Counted from the stretch's first letter, positions 43,803 through 55,633 are shown. The stretch: 64,000 nt of DNA from Gonocerus acuteangulatus (GCA_946811695.1 OX328126.1:3979202-4043201), one strand, 5' to 3'. Made by a program: numbers and translations. The notes: generated by a model from the letters alone, not told the origin.

Positions 43803-44368
43803 TATTGTGCCACCCGACGTGTCGTTCCGTTACAATGCCAGTCCCGTATCAGAGATGAACTTCCTTAAAGTTGTGATGTTCAGCTCCGGTGTCCTCCTTG
43901 GATCATCAATTATCGCCGTCCCAAAGTGCAAATACCTCTTGGCTGCCAGTGTCGTGCATCTGCATACAATATGGTATGGGGTCTCGTCGTCCTCAGAGCA
44001 CAATCTGCACCATGTTGTATTGGTGAGTCCCAAGGAGTAGAGGTGTCTCCGTAGTTTGCAGTGGCCTGTAAGTAGAGCACAATCTGCACCATGTTGTATT
44101 GGTGAGTCCCGTGGAGTAGAGATGTCTCCGTAGTTTGCAGTGGCCTGTAAGTAGAGCACAATCTGCACCATGTTGTATTGGTGAGTCCCGTGGAGTAGAG
44201 ATGTCTCCGTAGTTTGCAGTGGCCTGTAAGTAGAGCACAATCTGCACCATGTTGTATTGGTGAGTCCCATGGAGTAGAGGTGTCTCCGTAGTTTGCAGTG
44301 CAAAGACCATAAATTGTGCATAGACCATAAATTGCTTTGCCTGTCTCTGGGTAGCACTTCCGCTCCAT
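43803..44368 (-). pseudogene. LINE C-terminal coding remnant with a 79-bp unit repeated 4 times
   Basis: The minus strand encodes a terminal TGHCKLRRHLYSLGL, then CRLCSEDDETPYHIVCRC and TTLAAKRYLHF, and ends FISDTGLAL-stop. The GHC...HL...C-x-x-C...ETP-x-H-x-x-x-x-C pattern is the zinc-knuckle-like end of many LINE polyproteins. Part of it has been duplicated: AGAGCACAATCTGCACC starts units at 43995, 44074, 44153 and 44232 (79 bp, not a multiple of 3), so successive copies fall in different frames, giving three overlapping open frames. Not functional. Confidence 0.82.
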
Positions 44369-44414
44369 TTCCTCTTGTGTTCAGCTTTTAAATAATTACA
44401 TTTTATTTTATTTT

Positions 44415-44530
44415 AGCGAATCTGCAAAATGCGCAGCGATAAAAATTAATATTGCCAAGAAATGGTTTAAAAGATCCAAAATTGGTGAAAGCGGCGTTTA
44501 TGATGAACACCGTTCTGAAATTTCAATAAG
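44415..44530 (+). pseudogene. Mariner transposase fragment next to the 183-bp satellite
   Basis: Plus frame from 44418 reads ESAKCAAIKINIAKKWF, then KRSKIGESGVYDEHRSEI. The WF-x-R...K-x-G-x-x-x-V-x-DE-x-RS pattern matches the second helix-turn-helix region of mariner transposases. The frame then passes into the first satellite monomer, where a +1 change puts DDLKNLMESEPQLTL, the next mariner block (DD-x-x-x-L-x-x-x-P-x-x-T), in frame. Confidence 0.72.
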
Positions 44531-47500
44531 GACGATCTTAAAAATCTAATGGAGTCTGAACCACAATTAACACTGGATCAGACAGGAGAAAGTATGGATT
44601 CATCTACTGGATTAAAAACCACTAGTGAATGGTGAATGTCAACAAAGTGTTGATTTATCATCATAATGATAGAATAGAACACTTAAGGCTAGAACAACGT
44701 TACAAACAATAAGGACGATCTTAAAAATCTAATGGAGTCTGAACCACAATTAACACTGGATCAGACAGGAGAAAGTATGGATTCATCCACTGGATTAAAA
44801 ACCACTAGTGAATGGTGAATGTCAACAAAGTGTTGATTTATCATCATAATGATAGAATAGAACACTTAAGGCTAGAACAACGTTACAAACAATAAGGACG
44901 ATCTTAAAAATCTAATGGAGTCTGAACCACAATTAACACTGGATCAGACAAGAGAAAGTATGGATTCATCTACTGGATTAAAAACCATTAGGGAATGGTG
45001 AATGTCAACAAAGTGTTGATTTATCATCATAATGATAGAATAGAACACTTAAGGCTAGAACAACGTTACAAACAATAAGGACGATCTTAAAAATCTTATA
45101 GAGTCTGAAGCACAATTAACACTGGATCAGACAAGAGAAAGTATGGATTCATCCACTGGATTAAAAACCACTAGGGAATGGTGAATGTCAACAAAGTGTT
45201 GATTTATCATCATAATGATAGAATAGAACACTTAAGGCTAGAACAACGTTACAAACAATAAGGACGATCTTAAAAATCTAATGGAGTCTGAACCACAATT
45301 AACACTGGATCAGACAGGAGAAAGTATGGATTCATCTACTGGATTAAAACCCACTAGGGAATGGTGAATGTCAACAAAGTGTTCATTTATCATCATAATG
45401 ATAGAATAGAACACTTAAGGCTAGAACAACGTTACAAACAATAAGGACGATCTTAAAAATCTAATGGAGTCTGAACCACAATTAACACTGGATTAGACAG
45501 GAGAAAGTATGGATTCATCTACTGGATTAAAAACCATTAGGGAATGGTGAATGTCAACAAAGTGTTGATTTATCATCATAATGATAGAATAGAACACTTA
45601 AGGCTAGAACAACGTTACAAACAATAAGGACGATCTTAAAAATCTTATAGAGTCTGAAGCACAATTAACACTGGATCCGACAGGAGAAAGTATGGATTCA
45701 TCTACTGGATTAAAACCCACTAGGGAATGGTGAATGTCAACAAAGTGTTGATTTATCATCATAATGATAGAATAGAACACTTAAGGCTAGAACAACGTTA
45801 CAAACAATAAGGACGATCTTAAAAATCTTATAGAGTCTGAAGCGCAATTAATACTGGATCAGACAGGAGAAAGTATGGATTCATCTACTGGATTAAAACC
45901 CACTAGGGAATGGTGAATGTCAACAAAGTGTTGATTTATCATCATAATGATAGAATAGAACACTTAAGACGAGAACAACGTTACAAACAATAAGGACGAT
46001 CTTAAAAATCTAATGGAGTCTGAACCACAATTAACACTGGATCAGACAGGAGAAAGTATGGATTCATCTACTGGATTAAAACCCACTAGGGAATGGTGAA
46101 TGTCAACAAAGTGTTGATTTATCATCATAATGATAGAATAGAACACTTAAGGCTAGAACAACGTTACAAACAATAAGGACGATCTTAAAAATCTAATGGA
46201 GTCTGAACCACAATTAACACTGGATCAGACAGGAGAAAGTATGGATTCATCTACTGGATTAAAAACCACTAGTGAATGGTGAATGTCAACAAAGTGTTGA
46301 TTTAGTATCATAATGATAGAATAGAACACTTAAGGCTAGAACAACGTTACAAACAATAAGGACGATCTTAAAAATCTAATGGAGTCTGAACCACAATTAA
46401 CACTGGATCAGACAGGAGAAAGTATGGATTCATCCACTGGATTAAAAACCACTAGTGAATGGTGAATGTCAACAAAGTGTTGATTTATCATCATAATGAT
46501 AGAATAGAACACTTAAGGCTAGAACAACGTTACAAACAATAAGGACGATCTTAAAAATCTAATGGAGTCTGAACCACAATTAACACTGGATCAGACAGGA
46601 GAAAGTATGGATTCATCTACTGGATTAAAAACCATTAGGGAATGGTGAATGTCAACAAAGTGTTGATTTATCATCATAATGATAGAATAGAACACTTAAG
46701 GCTAGAACAACGTTACAAACAATAAGGACGATCTTAAAAATCTTATAAGAGTCTGAAGCACAATTAACACTGGATCAGACAAGAGAAAGTATGGATTCAT
46801 CCACTGGATTAAAAACCACTAGGGAATGGTGAATGTCAACAAAGTGTTGATTTATCATCATAATGATAGAATAGAACACTTAAGGCTAGAACAACGTTAC
46901 AAACAATAAGGACGATCTTAAAAATCTAATGGAGTCTGAACCACAATTAACACTGGATCAGACAGGAGAAAGTATGGATTCATCTACTGGATTAAAACCC
47001 ACTAGGGAATGGTGAATGTCAACAAAGTGTTCATTTATCATCATAATGATAGAATAGAACACTTAAGGCTAGAACAACGTTACAAACAATAAGGACGATC
47101 TTAAAAATCTAATGGAGTCTGAACCACAATTAACACTGGATCAGACAGGAGAAAGTATGGATTCATCTACTGGATTAAAAACCATTAGGGAATGGTGAAT
47201 GTCAACAAAGTGTTGATTTATCATCATAATGATAGAATAGAACACTTAAGGCTAGAACAACGTTACAAACAATAAGGACGATCTTAAAAATCTTATAGAG
47301 TCTGAAGCACAATTAACACTGGATCCGACAGGAGAAAGTATGGATTCATCTACTGGATTAAAACCCACTAGGGAATGGTGAATGTCAACAAAGTGTTGAT
47401 TTATCATCATAATGATAGAATAGAACACTTAAGGCTAGAACAACGTTACAAACAATAAGGACGATCTTAAAAATCTTATAGAGTCTGAAGCGCAATTAAT

Positions 47501-49837
47501 ACTGGATCAGACAGGAGAAAGTATGGATTCATCTACTGGATTAAAACCCACTAGGGAATGGTGAATGTCAACAAAGTGTTGATTTATCATCATAATGATA
47601 GAATAGAACACTTAAGACGAGAACAACGTTACAAACAATAAGGACGATCTTAAAAATCTAATGGAGTCTGAACCACAATTAACACTGGATCAGACAGGAG
47701 AAAGTATGGATTCATCTACTGGATTAAAACCCACTAGGGAATGGTGAATGTCAACAAAGTGTTGATTTATCATCATAATGATAGAATAGAACACTTAAGG
47801 CTAGAACAACGTTACAAACAATAAGGACGATCTTAAAAATCTAATGGAGTCTGAACCACAATTAACACTGGATCAGACAGGAGAAAGTATGGATTCATCT
47901 ACTGGATTAAAAACCACTAGTGAATGGTGAATGTCAACAAAGTGTTGATTTATCATCATAATGATAGAATAGAACACTTAAGGCTAGAACAACGTTACAA
48001 ACAATAAGGACGATCTTAAAAATCTAATGGAGTCTGAACCACAATTAACACTGGATCAGACAGGAGAAAGTATGGATTCATCCACTGGATTAAAAACCAC
48101 TAGTGAATGGTGAATGTCAACAAAGTGTTGATTTATCATCATAATGATAGAATAGAACACTTAAGGCTAGAACAACGTTACAAACAATAAGGACGATCTT
48201 AAAAATCTAATGGAGTCTGAACCACAATTAACACTGGATCAGACAGGAGAAAGTATGGATTCATCTACTGGATTAAAAACCATTAGGGAATGGTGAATGT
48301 CAACAAAGTGTTGATTTATCATCATAATGATAGAATAGAACACTTAAGGCTAGAACAACGTTACAAACAATAAGGACGATCTTAAAAATCTTATAGAGTC
48401 TGAAGCACAATTAACACTGGATCAGACAAGAGAAAGTATGGATTCATCCACTGGATTAAAAACCACTAGGGAATGGTGAATGTCAACAAAGTGTTGATTT
48501 ATCATCATAATGATAGAATAGAACACTTAAGGCTAGAACAACGTTACAAACAATAAGGACGATCTTAAAAATCTAATGGAGTCTGAACCACAATTAACAC
48601 TGGATCAGACAGGAGAAAGTATGGATTCATCTACTGGATTAAAACCCACTAGGGAATGGTGAATGTCAACAAAGTGTTCATTTATCATCATAATGATAGA
48701 ATAGAACACTTAAGGCTAGAACAACGTTACAAACAATAAGGACGATCTTAAAAATCTAATGGAGTCTGAACCACAATTAACACTGGATCAGACAGGAGAA
48801 AGTATGGATTCATCTACTGGATTAAAAACCATTAGGGAATGGTGAATGTCAACAAAGTGTTGATTTATCATCATAATGATAGAATAGAACACTTAAGGCT
48901 AGAACAACGTTACAAACAATAAGGACGATCTTAAAAATCTTATAGAGTCTGAAGCACAATTAACACTGGATCCGACAGGAGAAAGTATGGATTCATCTAC
49001 TGGATTAAAACCCACTAGGGAATGGTGAATGTCAACAAAGTGTTGATTTATCATCATAATGATAGAATAGAACACTTAAGGCTAGAACAACGTTACAAAC
49101 AATAAGGACGATCTTAAAAATCTTATAGAGTCTGAAGCACAATTAACACTGGATCAGACAGGAGAAAGTATGGATTCATCTACTGGATTAAAACCCACTA
49201 GGGAATGGTGAATGTCAACAAAGTGTTGATTTATCATCATAATGATAGAATAGAACACTTAAGACGAGAACAACGTTACAAACAATAAGGACGATCTTAA
49301 AAATCTAATGGAGTCTGAACCACAATTAACACTGGATCAGACAGGAGAAAGTATGGATTCATCTACTGGATTAAAACCCACTAGGGAATGGTGAATGTCA
49401 ACAAAGTGTTGATTTATAATCATAATGATAGAATAGAACACTTAAGGCTAGAACAACGTTACAAACAATAAGGACGATCTTAAAAATCTTATAGAGTCTG
49501 AAGCACAATTAACACTGGATCAGACAGGAGAAAGTATGGATTCATCTACTGGATTAAAACCCACTAGGGAATGGTGAATGTCAACAAAGTGTTGATTTAT
49601 CATCATAATGATAGAATAGAACACTTAAGACGAGAACAACGTTACAAACAATAAGGACGATCTTAAAAATCTAATGGAGTCTGAACCACAATTAACACTG
49701 GATCAGACAGGAGAAAGTATGGATTCATCTACTGGATTAAAACCCACTAGGGAATGGTGAATGTCAACAAAGTGTTGATTTATCATAATAATGATAGAAT
49801 AGAACACTTAAGGCTAGAACAACGTTACAAACAATAA
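44530..49837 (+). repeat. 183-bp satellite, 29 monomers, 9-monomer higher-order repeat
   Basis: Monomers start GGACGATCTTAAAAATCT and end GAACAACGTTACAAACAATAA. Diagnostic variants (ACTAGTGAATGG, ATCCACTGG, CCATTAGGG, CTTATAGAGTC, GTTCATTTATC, GATCCGACAGG, AAGACGAGAAC) recur in the same order every 9 monomers: 44530, 46177 and 47825. The last two monomers (49472, 49655) repeat the variant types of the preceding pair. Each monomer encodes about 35 residues of mariner-like sequence before a stop. Confidence 0.95.
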
Positions 49838-50138
49838 GTACCCAAACCAAAAACGTTATTCAGCAACTACTTTTCCAATTTTCTCGAAAACGGTTAAAGC
49901 TATCGCCTTAAAAATGGCTTCATTCGTTTTCCTCGGCCAAGAAGCCTATAAGAAGAGTACTTGCAAGCATATGAAGTAAGCGGAACGATTTTTTTTGCGC
50001 TACATTCGCTCCAAAAACCATGTTCCGGTGGGCGGATTCTGCTGGTTAACGAACTTGACCTTTCAAATTAGACGAACGATTTTTGTACCAAGTGTCATCA
50101 AAATCGGACCATTAGGGAGGCCGGAAATGAGCGAACAG

Positions 50139-50187
<49 letters not shown>

Positions 50188-50333
50188 TATACACAAATTT
50201 GAACCGCCGTTATTTTCGGTCTCGAGGGGTTCTGAAACGCAAAATTTTCTAGTCGGTACTTCCGGATTGTTTCATGAGATCAACCTTATAAGCGGGGTTC
50301 CTCCCTATGAAGGGAGGGAGGAACCGCGCTAAT
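49838..50333 (-). repeat. Family A element, reverse orientation
   Basis: Reads GTACCCAAACCAAAAACG, TTTTCTCGAAAACGG, GGTTAACGAACTTGACCTTT, AAAATCGGACCATTAGGGAG, (AT)n (50143-50182), CTAGTCGGTACTTCCGGATT and GGAGGAACCGCGCTAAT. It is the reverse complement of the 11864 unit. It directly abuts the satellite. Confidence 0.82.
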
Positions 50334-51431
50334 AAAAACCATATCCGTCTAATAGTCCAGGCAACCAAGAGTTATTCAGTATAAACTATTTATTCAGTAC
50401 TCACTATATTTACATAATGGAGTATATTTTGGACAATACATTGACTGGAAATGGTGAGAAATTGAAAGGTTCATTGGTCGACAGTTGTCACCAGATATCA
50501 CGATGAACACTAAAACTGTATTCACGTTTGAAGGAAAATACATAAAATAGTAAAGTTATATATATTCTTGAAGGGAATGAAATGCTCTACAACCCTATAA
50601 ACGGCATTCAATTTTTGGGTTTATCGTTAAAGAGTTATCCGATCAAAAAGAGCAAAAAGTTTGTTTTTTCCCAAAATGACAGGCATTCAAGAGCGGATAT
50701 TTCGAAAATTAAATATATCACAAAAAACTTTTTTTTTGTAGAACTTGTAGCATACTTAATCGGCTTGCATTTGTTATAGAATATACATTTCGCTAGGACA
50801 CAGGGTTTCCGAGATATAAGTGAAAGCCCGAAAAATGGGACCTTCTAAACCCCCCTCCCCTTCAACGGCACAAAGGTTACGATCGAGGACTTTTGATATG
50901 TTCACCTCCTATCAAGCCCAAACAAAGTTACGAAGTCAATACTTTTGTTCCAAAAACTTCCATCTATAGAATTTTTTCCCTCAACAGTAGTATGTACGTT
51001 ACCTGGACTGTAGTATGTGCTACAACTGTGCAGAGAGGGAGGCAACAAGCTGAACTAAATTAACGACGGTACTGCACTCCGATAATTTCAACCTTCAGAC
51101 TTAGGTTTAATCCATTTTCTCATTTATAACGTCTCAAGGTGACTTGGTTTTTCTTTATCAAGTATTTTCCTGCTTATAATTCTGCCGACGTTGCAGGATT
51201 CAACGAAATAGACGATATAGCAAATGCTTGTATTAATCTGTCTTTAAGTGCTGATCGCTTTAATGGCGAATTCTTATTCTTATTTTTATAAATTCCAGTT
51301 CTCCAAGGCCAATATTCTATTTATTTTCCGATTCAAGAAGTATTATATCTTTCAAAAGAAGTCTTTCAAATTATTTCCATTCAGTTAATTTCGTATGATT
51401 ATTCGTTGGATTCGTGCCAATTATTTGTCTA
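50334..51431. other. No recognisable gene; possible TE sequence
   Basis: Contains phrases resembling TE internal sequence (GAAAGCCCGAAAAATGGGAC, ACCCCCCTCCCC) but no copy elsewhere in the window. The open frame at 50582-50779 has no domain. Confidence 0.35.
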
Positions 51432-51445
51432 TAGTCTCATCAAGT

Positions 51446-51783
51446 GGGAAAACTCCGTCCTTAGAAGCATGATGAACTACAGGAGACGTGATAAAGTCAG
51501 GGGTTCATTTATGCGGCAAGAATCTGGAGTGACAGATATAGGCCTGCATATAAAGAAAATTAAGTGGAAATGGGCTGGTCATCTTGCCAGATTGCAGGAT
51601 AGCAGGTGGACCCTGAAGGCTACGGAATGGATTCCGCTTAACTTAAGGAGGAGACGAGGAAGACCATGTAGGCGTTGGAGTGATGTCTTTAAGTCCGTTG
51701 CTGGTCCGAATTGGATGAACGTTGCCAGGAACAAAGACAAATGGAAAGCAGTGTTGGAAGAAACAGGGAACTCCACTTCCTAG
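51446..51783 (+). pseudogene. RTE-like LINE C-terminal fragment
   Basis: Frame reads WENSVLRSMMNYRRRDKVRG, VTDIGLHIKKIKWKWAGHLA, TEWIPLNLRRRRGRPCRRW and NVARNKDKWKAVLEE, then stop at 51781-51783. The KWKWAGH-x-AR...W...GRP-x-RRW...A-x-x-x-x-x-W pattern is the conserved post-RT end of RTE-type elements. No catalytic RT motif is present; the 5' end is truncated at the target duplication. The Met at 51406 lies upstream of the insertion boundary and is not the true start. Confidence 0.78.
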
Positions 51784-51956
51784 TTGGGTTGGTCGCCAGG
51801 GAAGTTAGACCATTACCCCCATCAAGGGGAGTTCTGCATGAGAAACATGTATTTGTAAATATTGTAAATAGTAATTTAATAGGAAAATAATTTAAATTTT
51901 TATTACTGTTTATTTTGGTTATTTTTTTGGAAATAGTTTTCTTTGTTTGTATTGTT

Positions 51957-53410
51957 CCTCTTATGCAATAATTTATTTTGATTCGAGGCTTACATGGGTA
52001 CCCCACTTGAAAAGGGTCCTTGAAAAATGTAAAAAGTCGTTACATTTCTTGAGGATCCTTAGTAATACCCAGTGGGGAGCTGACAGAAGCTTAATGCTAA
52101 CCTTCTACCGAGCGTACACCAGGTCCATACTGGATTACGGAAGTATAGTGTACTCATCTGCCAGACCCAGTACCTTGAAGATGCTAGATCCCGTGCATAA
52201 CACTGGGCTCCGTCTAGCCACCGGAGCTTTCAGGTCAAGTCCAGCAATCAGTTTATATGCTGAATCGGGAGAACATCCATTGGAGTATAGACGTATGTTA
52301 AATTGTATAAAGTTCACATTAAAATCTAAATTTTTAAACTGCCCTTGCACACCAAACACCACCGACGACATCATCCTTGAAAAATATCACTTGAACCCTA
52401 CAAGACAAAGACCACTTTACATACGTTTCATGAACTACACAGACAGGACAAATATAGCGGAAACGCCTGTTCTCGCGAAACCTGCAACCTCGTATATCCC
52501 TTGGAAATTAGAAAATCTAAAATTTGATCTGACCTTATCAAAATTTAAAAAGAATGATCCAACTTCTCGATTTTTTTATAATTCATATTTTCAATATTTT
52601 TGCTCAAAAAATAAAAATTCTGTTTTTGTATTTAGTGACGCATCAAAAACTCCACATGGGACATGCGTAGCTGCTATTGTTGGTAATATCTGCTACTCTA
52701 AGAAATGTCCAGATGAGACAAGTATATACACAGCTGAACTGGAAGCCATAAAACTAGGACTAAACAACATACCAGACACAGAACAAAATAACATTATAAT
52801 ATGCACTGACTCACTCAGCTCTTTACAATCTCTTCAAGACTCTTACAGCACACATCCAATAACATGCGAAATTTTTGAAAAAATACATCAAACAAATAAA
52901 TATTTTACACTGTACTGGTTGCCCGGACACGAAGACATAAGACAAAGTACTGCAGTAGACGAAAAAGCTAAATTGGCAACTCGACGGCAAGTACTAGACG
53001 TAAACTACATGACATACCAGGATCTTCAAGCCGAATCTAAGAGATATGTTACTGATAAATAGCAAGAATCCTGGTACAACACGACTGACAACAAGCTTCG
53101 AGAAATCAAGCACACTGTACACGAATGGTCATCCAGTAACAGGACAAACAGACGGGAACAAGTTATATTATGCCGTCTCAGGATTGGCCACACTCGGTTG
53201 ACTCACTCGTACATTATGTCAAGACAGGACAGACCCACTTGTACCTACTGCAATACAGAATTAACAATAAAACATATTCTAACAGACTGTACACTCAGGA
53301 CAAATCTTCAACTACCGTACAATCTGACAGAATTACTTTCCGATGGCAGCCAGTACATTGAAAAAGTGATGAAATACCTAATAGACACACATTTATACAA
53401 TAATATTTAA
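51957..53410 (+). pseudogene. LINE C-terminal RT and RNase H domains, one in-frame stop
   Basis: The frame contains the post-catalytic RT region (LTWVPHLKRVLEKCKKSLHF, YRAYTRSILDYGSIVYSSAR) and then an RNase H domain: FSDASK (first Asp), YTAELEAI (Glu), CTDSLSSLQS (second Asp) and LPGHEDI with VDEKAKLA (final Asp region). After a TAG at 53060-53062 the same frame continues to 53410 with CRLRIGHTRLTHSYIM and CTYC...IKHILTDC, the terminal zinc-knuckle-like block. Domains in this order fit the I superfamily or related RNase H-bearing LINEs. Truncated before YADD. Confidence 0.85.
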
Positions 53411-54013
53411 ATAAAGACAAGATAACGAAAGCCACTTTGTGATGTTGATTCGGCATCATTGACCTGACAAATAACAAAGAACATACAAATAATTATCCCA
53501 AACACAACATGACTAGATTATTACCTCTACAGAAACTAACCTAATAATGTTATATATCATTATTGCTTAAGTTGGATCACCAACATGATGTTCAACTATA
53601 ATAAATAATAATAATTATGCAATAAAGGCTTTATTTATTTATTTATTTAGTCTCATCAAGTAATTTTCTTTTTATTTGGTGTTTTGCACTTTTTTGTACT
53701 GCTCCATTATAGGAACATATTTTCTGGAAGCTCCATCAAACTCATATTGCTTATTTTTTACATTTCGCTTGTACTATTATTCTTAGTAATCATTTTCATA
53801 ATAAGTAATAAAAAGAAACACAATTACACATAAATAAATAGAAGTGAACTCATCGCGAGCATTCAATAATAATTGTTTATTTATGAGTAAATATTTTTTG
53901 TTTATTTACATTTTAGCACCCACCTATAGATATTTTTTTACGTCGCTTCGACATCCAGGGTGCAGCGAGGAATTTTCCCAACGAGTCCTGAGATGAGAAA
54001 ATTCCTGCCACCG

Positions 54014-55422
54014 CACAGTGGGCAAAAATCCATTTTTAGGGCGACAAAATTATTTTTTTTGTGTTTTTCAATATTTTTGAGGTCACTGAGATAGGGAAAA
54101 ATATTTAAATAAATCGTTGACCCATAGTTTTTAGTATATCAAACAAACAAATGTTGTAGACACACAAATGTTTTGACATAATAGATAAAAATTGGGAAAA
54201 TATTTTGTAAATCTATGGAACATTTATGTAGTACCTTTTTACATCTATTATTTACTTAAACATAATACATATATTCATAAAAAATAATACATAGGCTATA
54301 ATTCGAAAATAAATAACAAAAATAGACTAACAACTTGAAGAAAAAATTAATTGTACTGACTTGTTTGTTTTTTTAATAATAACAAATATATACAATTATA
54401 TTATGCACTAAAAACGAATTCTCCATTAATCATCGTCTGATTCAATACTGCTACATCCTTCAGCATTTTCTTCTGACGAGTCAGTATCGTCTGCCTCATT
54501 TTCTAATGACAGTTCTTGAAGTGGATCATGTGGTAAACTACACTTCAATAGGCTAATTACATATACATCGGTAACATGAAATTTAAATAAACACGTATAG
54601 TTTCTGTTAAAAAAGTGGAAAAGTAATTACAAGAACAAAACTGCAATAAACACTGGGAAAATGTTCCCTTTCTTAGAGTCCGATTAATATTCCCTTCCGT
54701 CGCCTGTTGATGATCCAAGAAAGGAAATATTTACATTTTACCTTAATCCTACTAATACTTGACAGTATTTAGTAAGTGATTTTTCAAATATTTTTTTGAA
54801 TTTTGTCCACCTAAAAGGTGATTTTCGCCCACTGTCTTTCGCCGCGGATTCTTCAGCTTCTATCTGACTGCCTAACACTAAATTTAAATTTGCATTAAAA
54901 GGTGGAAGAAGGGGGAGCTGAAAGTCTCAAGACAGTAAAGTAGAAGTTTAAGGCTCATTGAAAAAAAATATTTGGAACTGGAACTAAGTGGAACATTTTT
55001 TTAAAACCTTACTCAAACTTGAGTAATCAACAAAATTTGAACAATCTAGTAATAATTTCATTAATATTGTTTTTCTTCGATATGCCTTTCTGTTATTAGA
55101 TATATATTATGTATTTATCAAGAACATACCACTAGGTAATAAATCCATTGTGAAAAGAATTTATAAAATTTGCACACAATTTTTAAAACACAACTTACAA
55201 AGACCATAGTTGGAACAAGACTAAGCAGAGGAAGAGCAAGTGACTAGCAATGGTTGCCTTCCTTATTGTATTAAACAGGTTTGGGTTAAACTAGATAAAA
55301 CAACTTGTTCTGTTTTCAATAAATAGAAGACTTGAGCACGTTTTGACACGTAAATTGACTTTCTACGACGACATCACATTTTCGACTTTTGTCGCCGTAA
55401 AATAGACACTTTACCCACTGTG
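54014..55422 (-). mobile_element. Transib-like DNA element with RSS-like ends
   Basis: Both ends begin CACAGTG (54014-54020; reverse complement at 55416-55422). In each, a 23-nt spacer follows and then ACAAAATTA or ACAAAAGTC. The GC-rich 5-bp target duplication CACCG is at 54009-54013 and 55423-55427. Transib elements are known for 5-bp GC-rich duplications and CACAGTG-like ends related to V(D)J signals. At 1.4 kb with no transposase core it is non-autonomous, but it keeps two spliced-looking exons (54426-54917). Confidence 0.78.
54426..54917 (-). pseudogene. Two-exon C-terminal gene remnant inside the Transib-like element
   Basis: Exon A is 54917-54742, with acceptor GACTTTCAG before it and donor AAG/GTAAAATG after it. 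Exon B is 54603-54426, acceptor TTTTTTAACAG. The 138-nt GT-AG intron joins them in phase 2 with the frame kept, giving about 117 residues. Exon A encodes LPLLPPFNANLNLVLG and SPFRWTKFKKIFEKSLTKY. Exon B encodes LLKCSLPHDPLQELSLE and an acidic tail ending SSIESDDD-stop. No family recognised. It may be the end of the element's own transposase gene or a captured host segment. The frame is intact over both exons. Confidence 0.55.
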
Positions 55423-55633
55423 CACCGGTTGGGGATCGAACCCATCATCTCCCGCTTATGAATCTAAGGCGCTAGCCACTAGATCACGGGGAGATCCCAC
55501 CACCCACCTATAGATATCACACGGACGGATACCGTACAGGTTAGGAACTATACATCGACCTCATGATCCAATCCAGAAGTGCCAACTAGAAACTTTCATG
55601 TTTCATAACTTAAAGATCTCGAAAATAATGAAA

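Larger units (their letters stand above)
42826..44380 (-). mobile_element. 5'-truncated non-LTR retrotransposon with expanded 3' UTR and coding repeat
   Basis: In minus orientation: coding remnant (43803-44368), 3' UTR amplified as a 39-bp minisatellite (42861-43800), and a 3'-terminal pentanucleotide repeat, (TCTAA)n on this strand, at 42826-42855. A simple-repeat 3' end instead of poly(A) and the C-terminal zinc-knuckle-like coding end fit LINEs of the I or related superfamily. Confidence 0.75.
51446..53647 (+). mobile_element. Chimeric retroposed unit of two LINE pieces in one target duplication
   Basis: TAGTCTCATCAAGT occurs at 51432-51445 and 53648-53661, a 14-bp target duplication. Between them lie, in the same orientation, an RTE-like C-terminus with its 3' UTR (51446 to about 51955) and the C-terminal RT plus RNase H part of a second LINE (about 51957-53647), ending AATAAAGGC and (TTTA)n. 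A single duplication around both pieces suggests template switching during target-primed reverse transcription. Confidence 0.78.
53934..55500 (-). mobile_element. SINE family M split by a Transib-like element
   Basis: A 17-bp duplication, CACCCACCTATAGATAT, lies at 53917-53933 and 55501-55517. In minus orientation the SINE head is at 55428-55500 (A-box TAGTGGCTAGCGCC, B-box GGTTCGATCCC) and the tail at 53934-54013 ends in oligo(A). The 1409-bp insertion at 54014-55422 interrupts it, so the SINE came first. Confidence 0.85.

Noticed and set aside
54014..55422. A first exon (ATG near 55160 with donor GTATGT) for the Transib-internal gene
   Set aside because: Its phase does not fit the acceptor of exon A and would lead to an immediate stop. 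Not included in the model.
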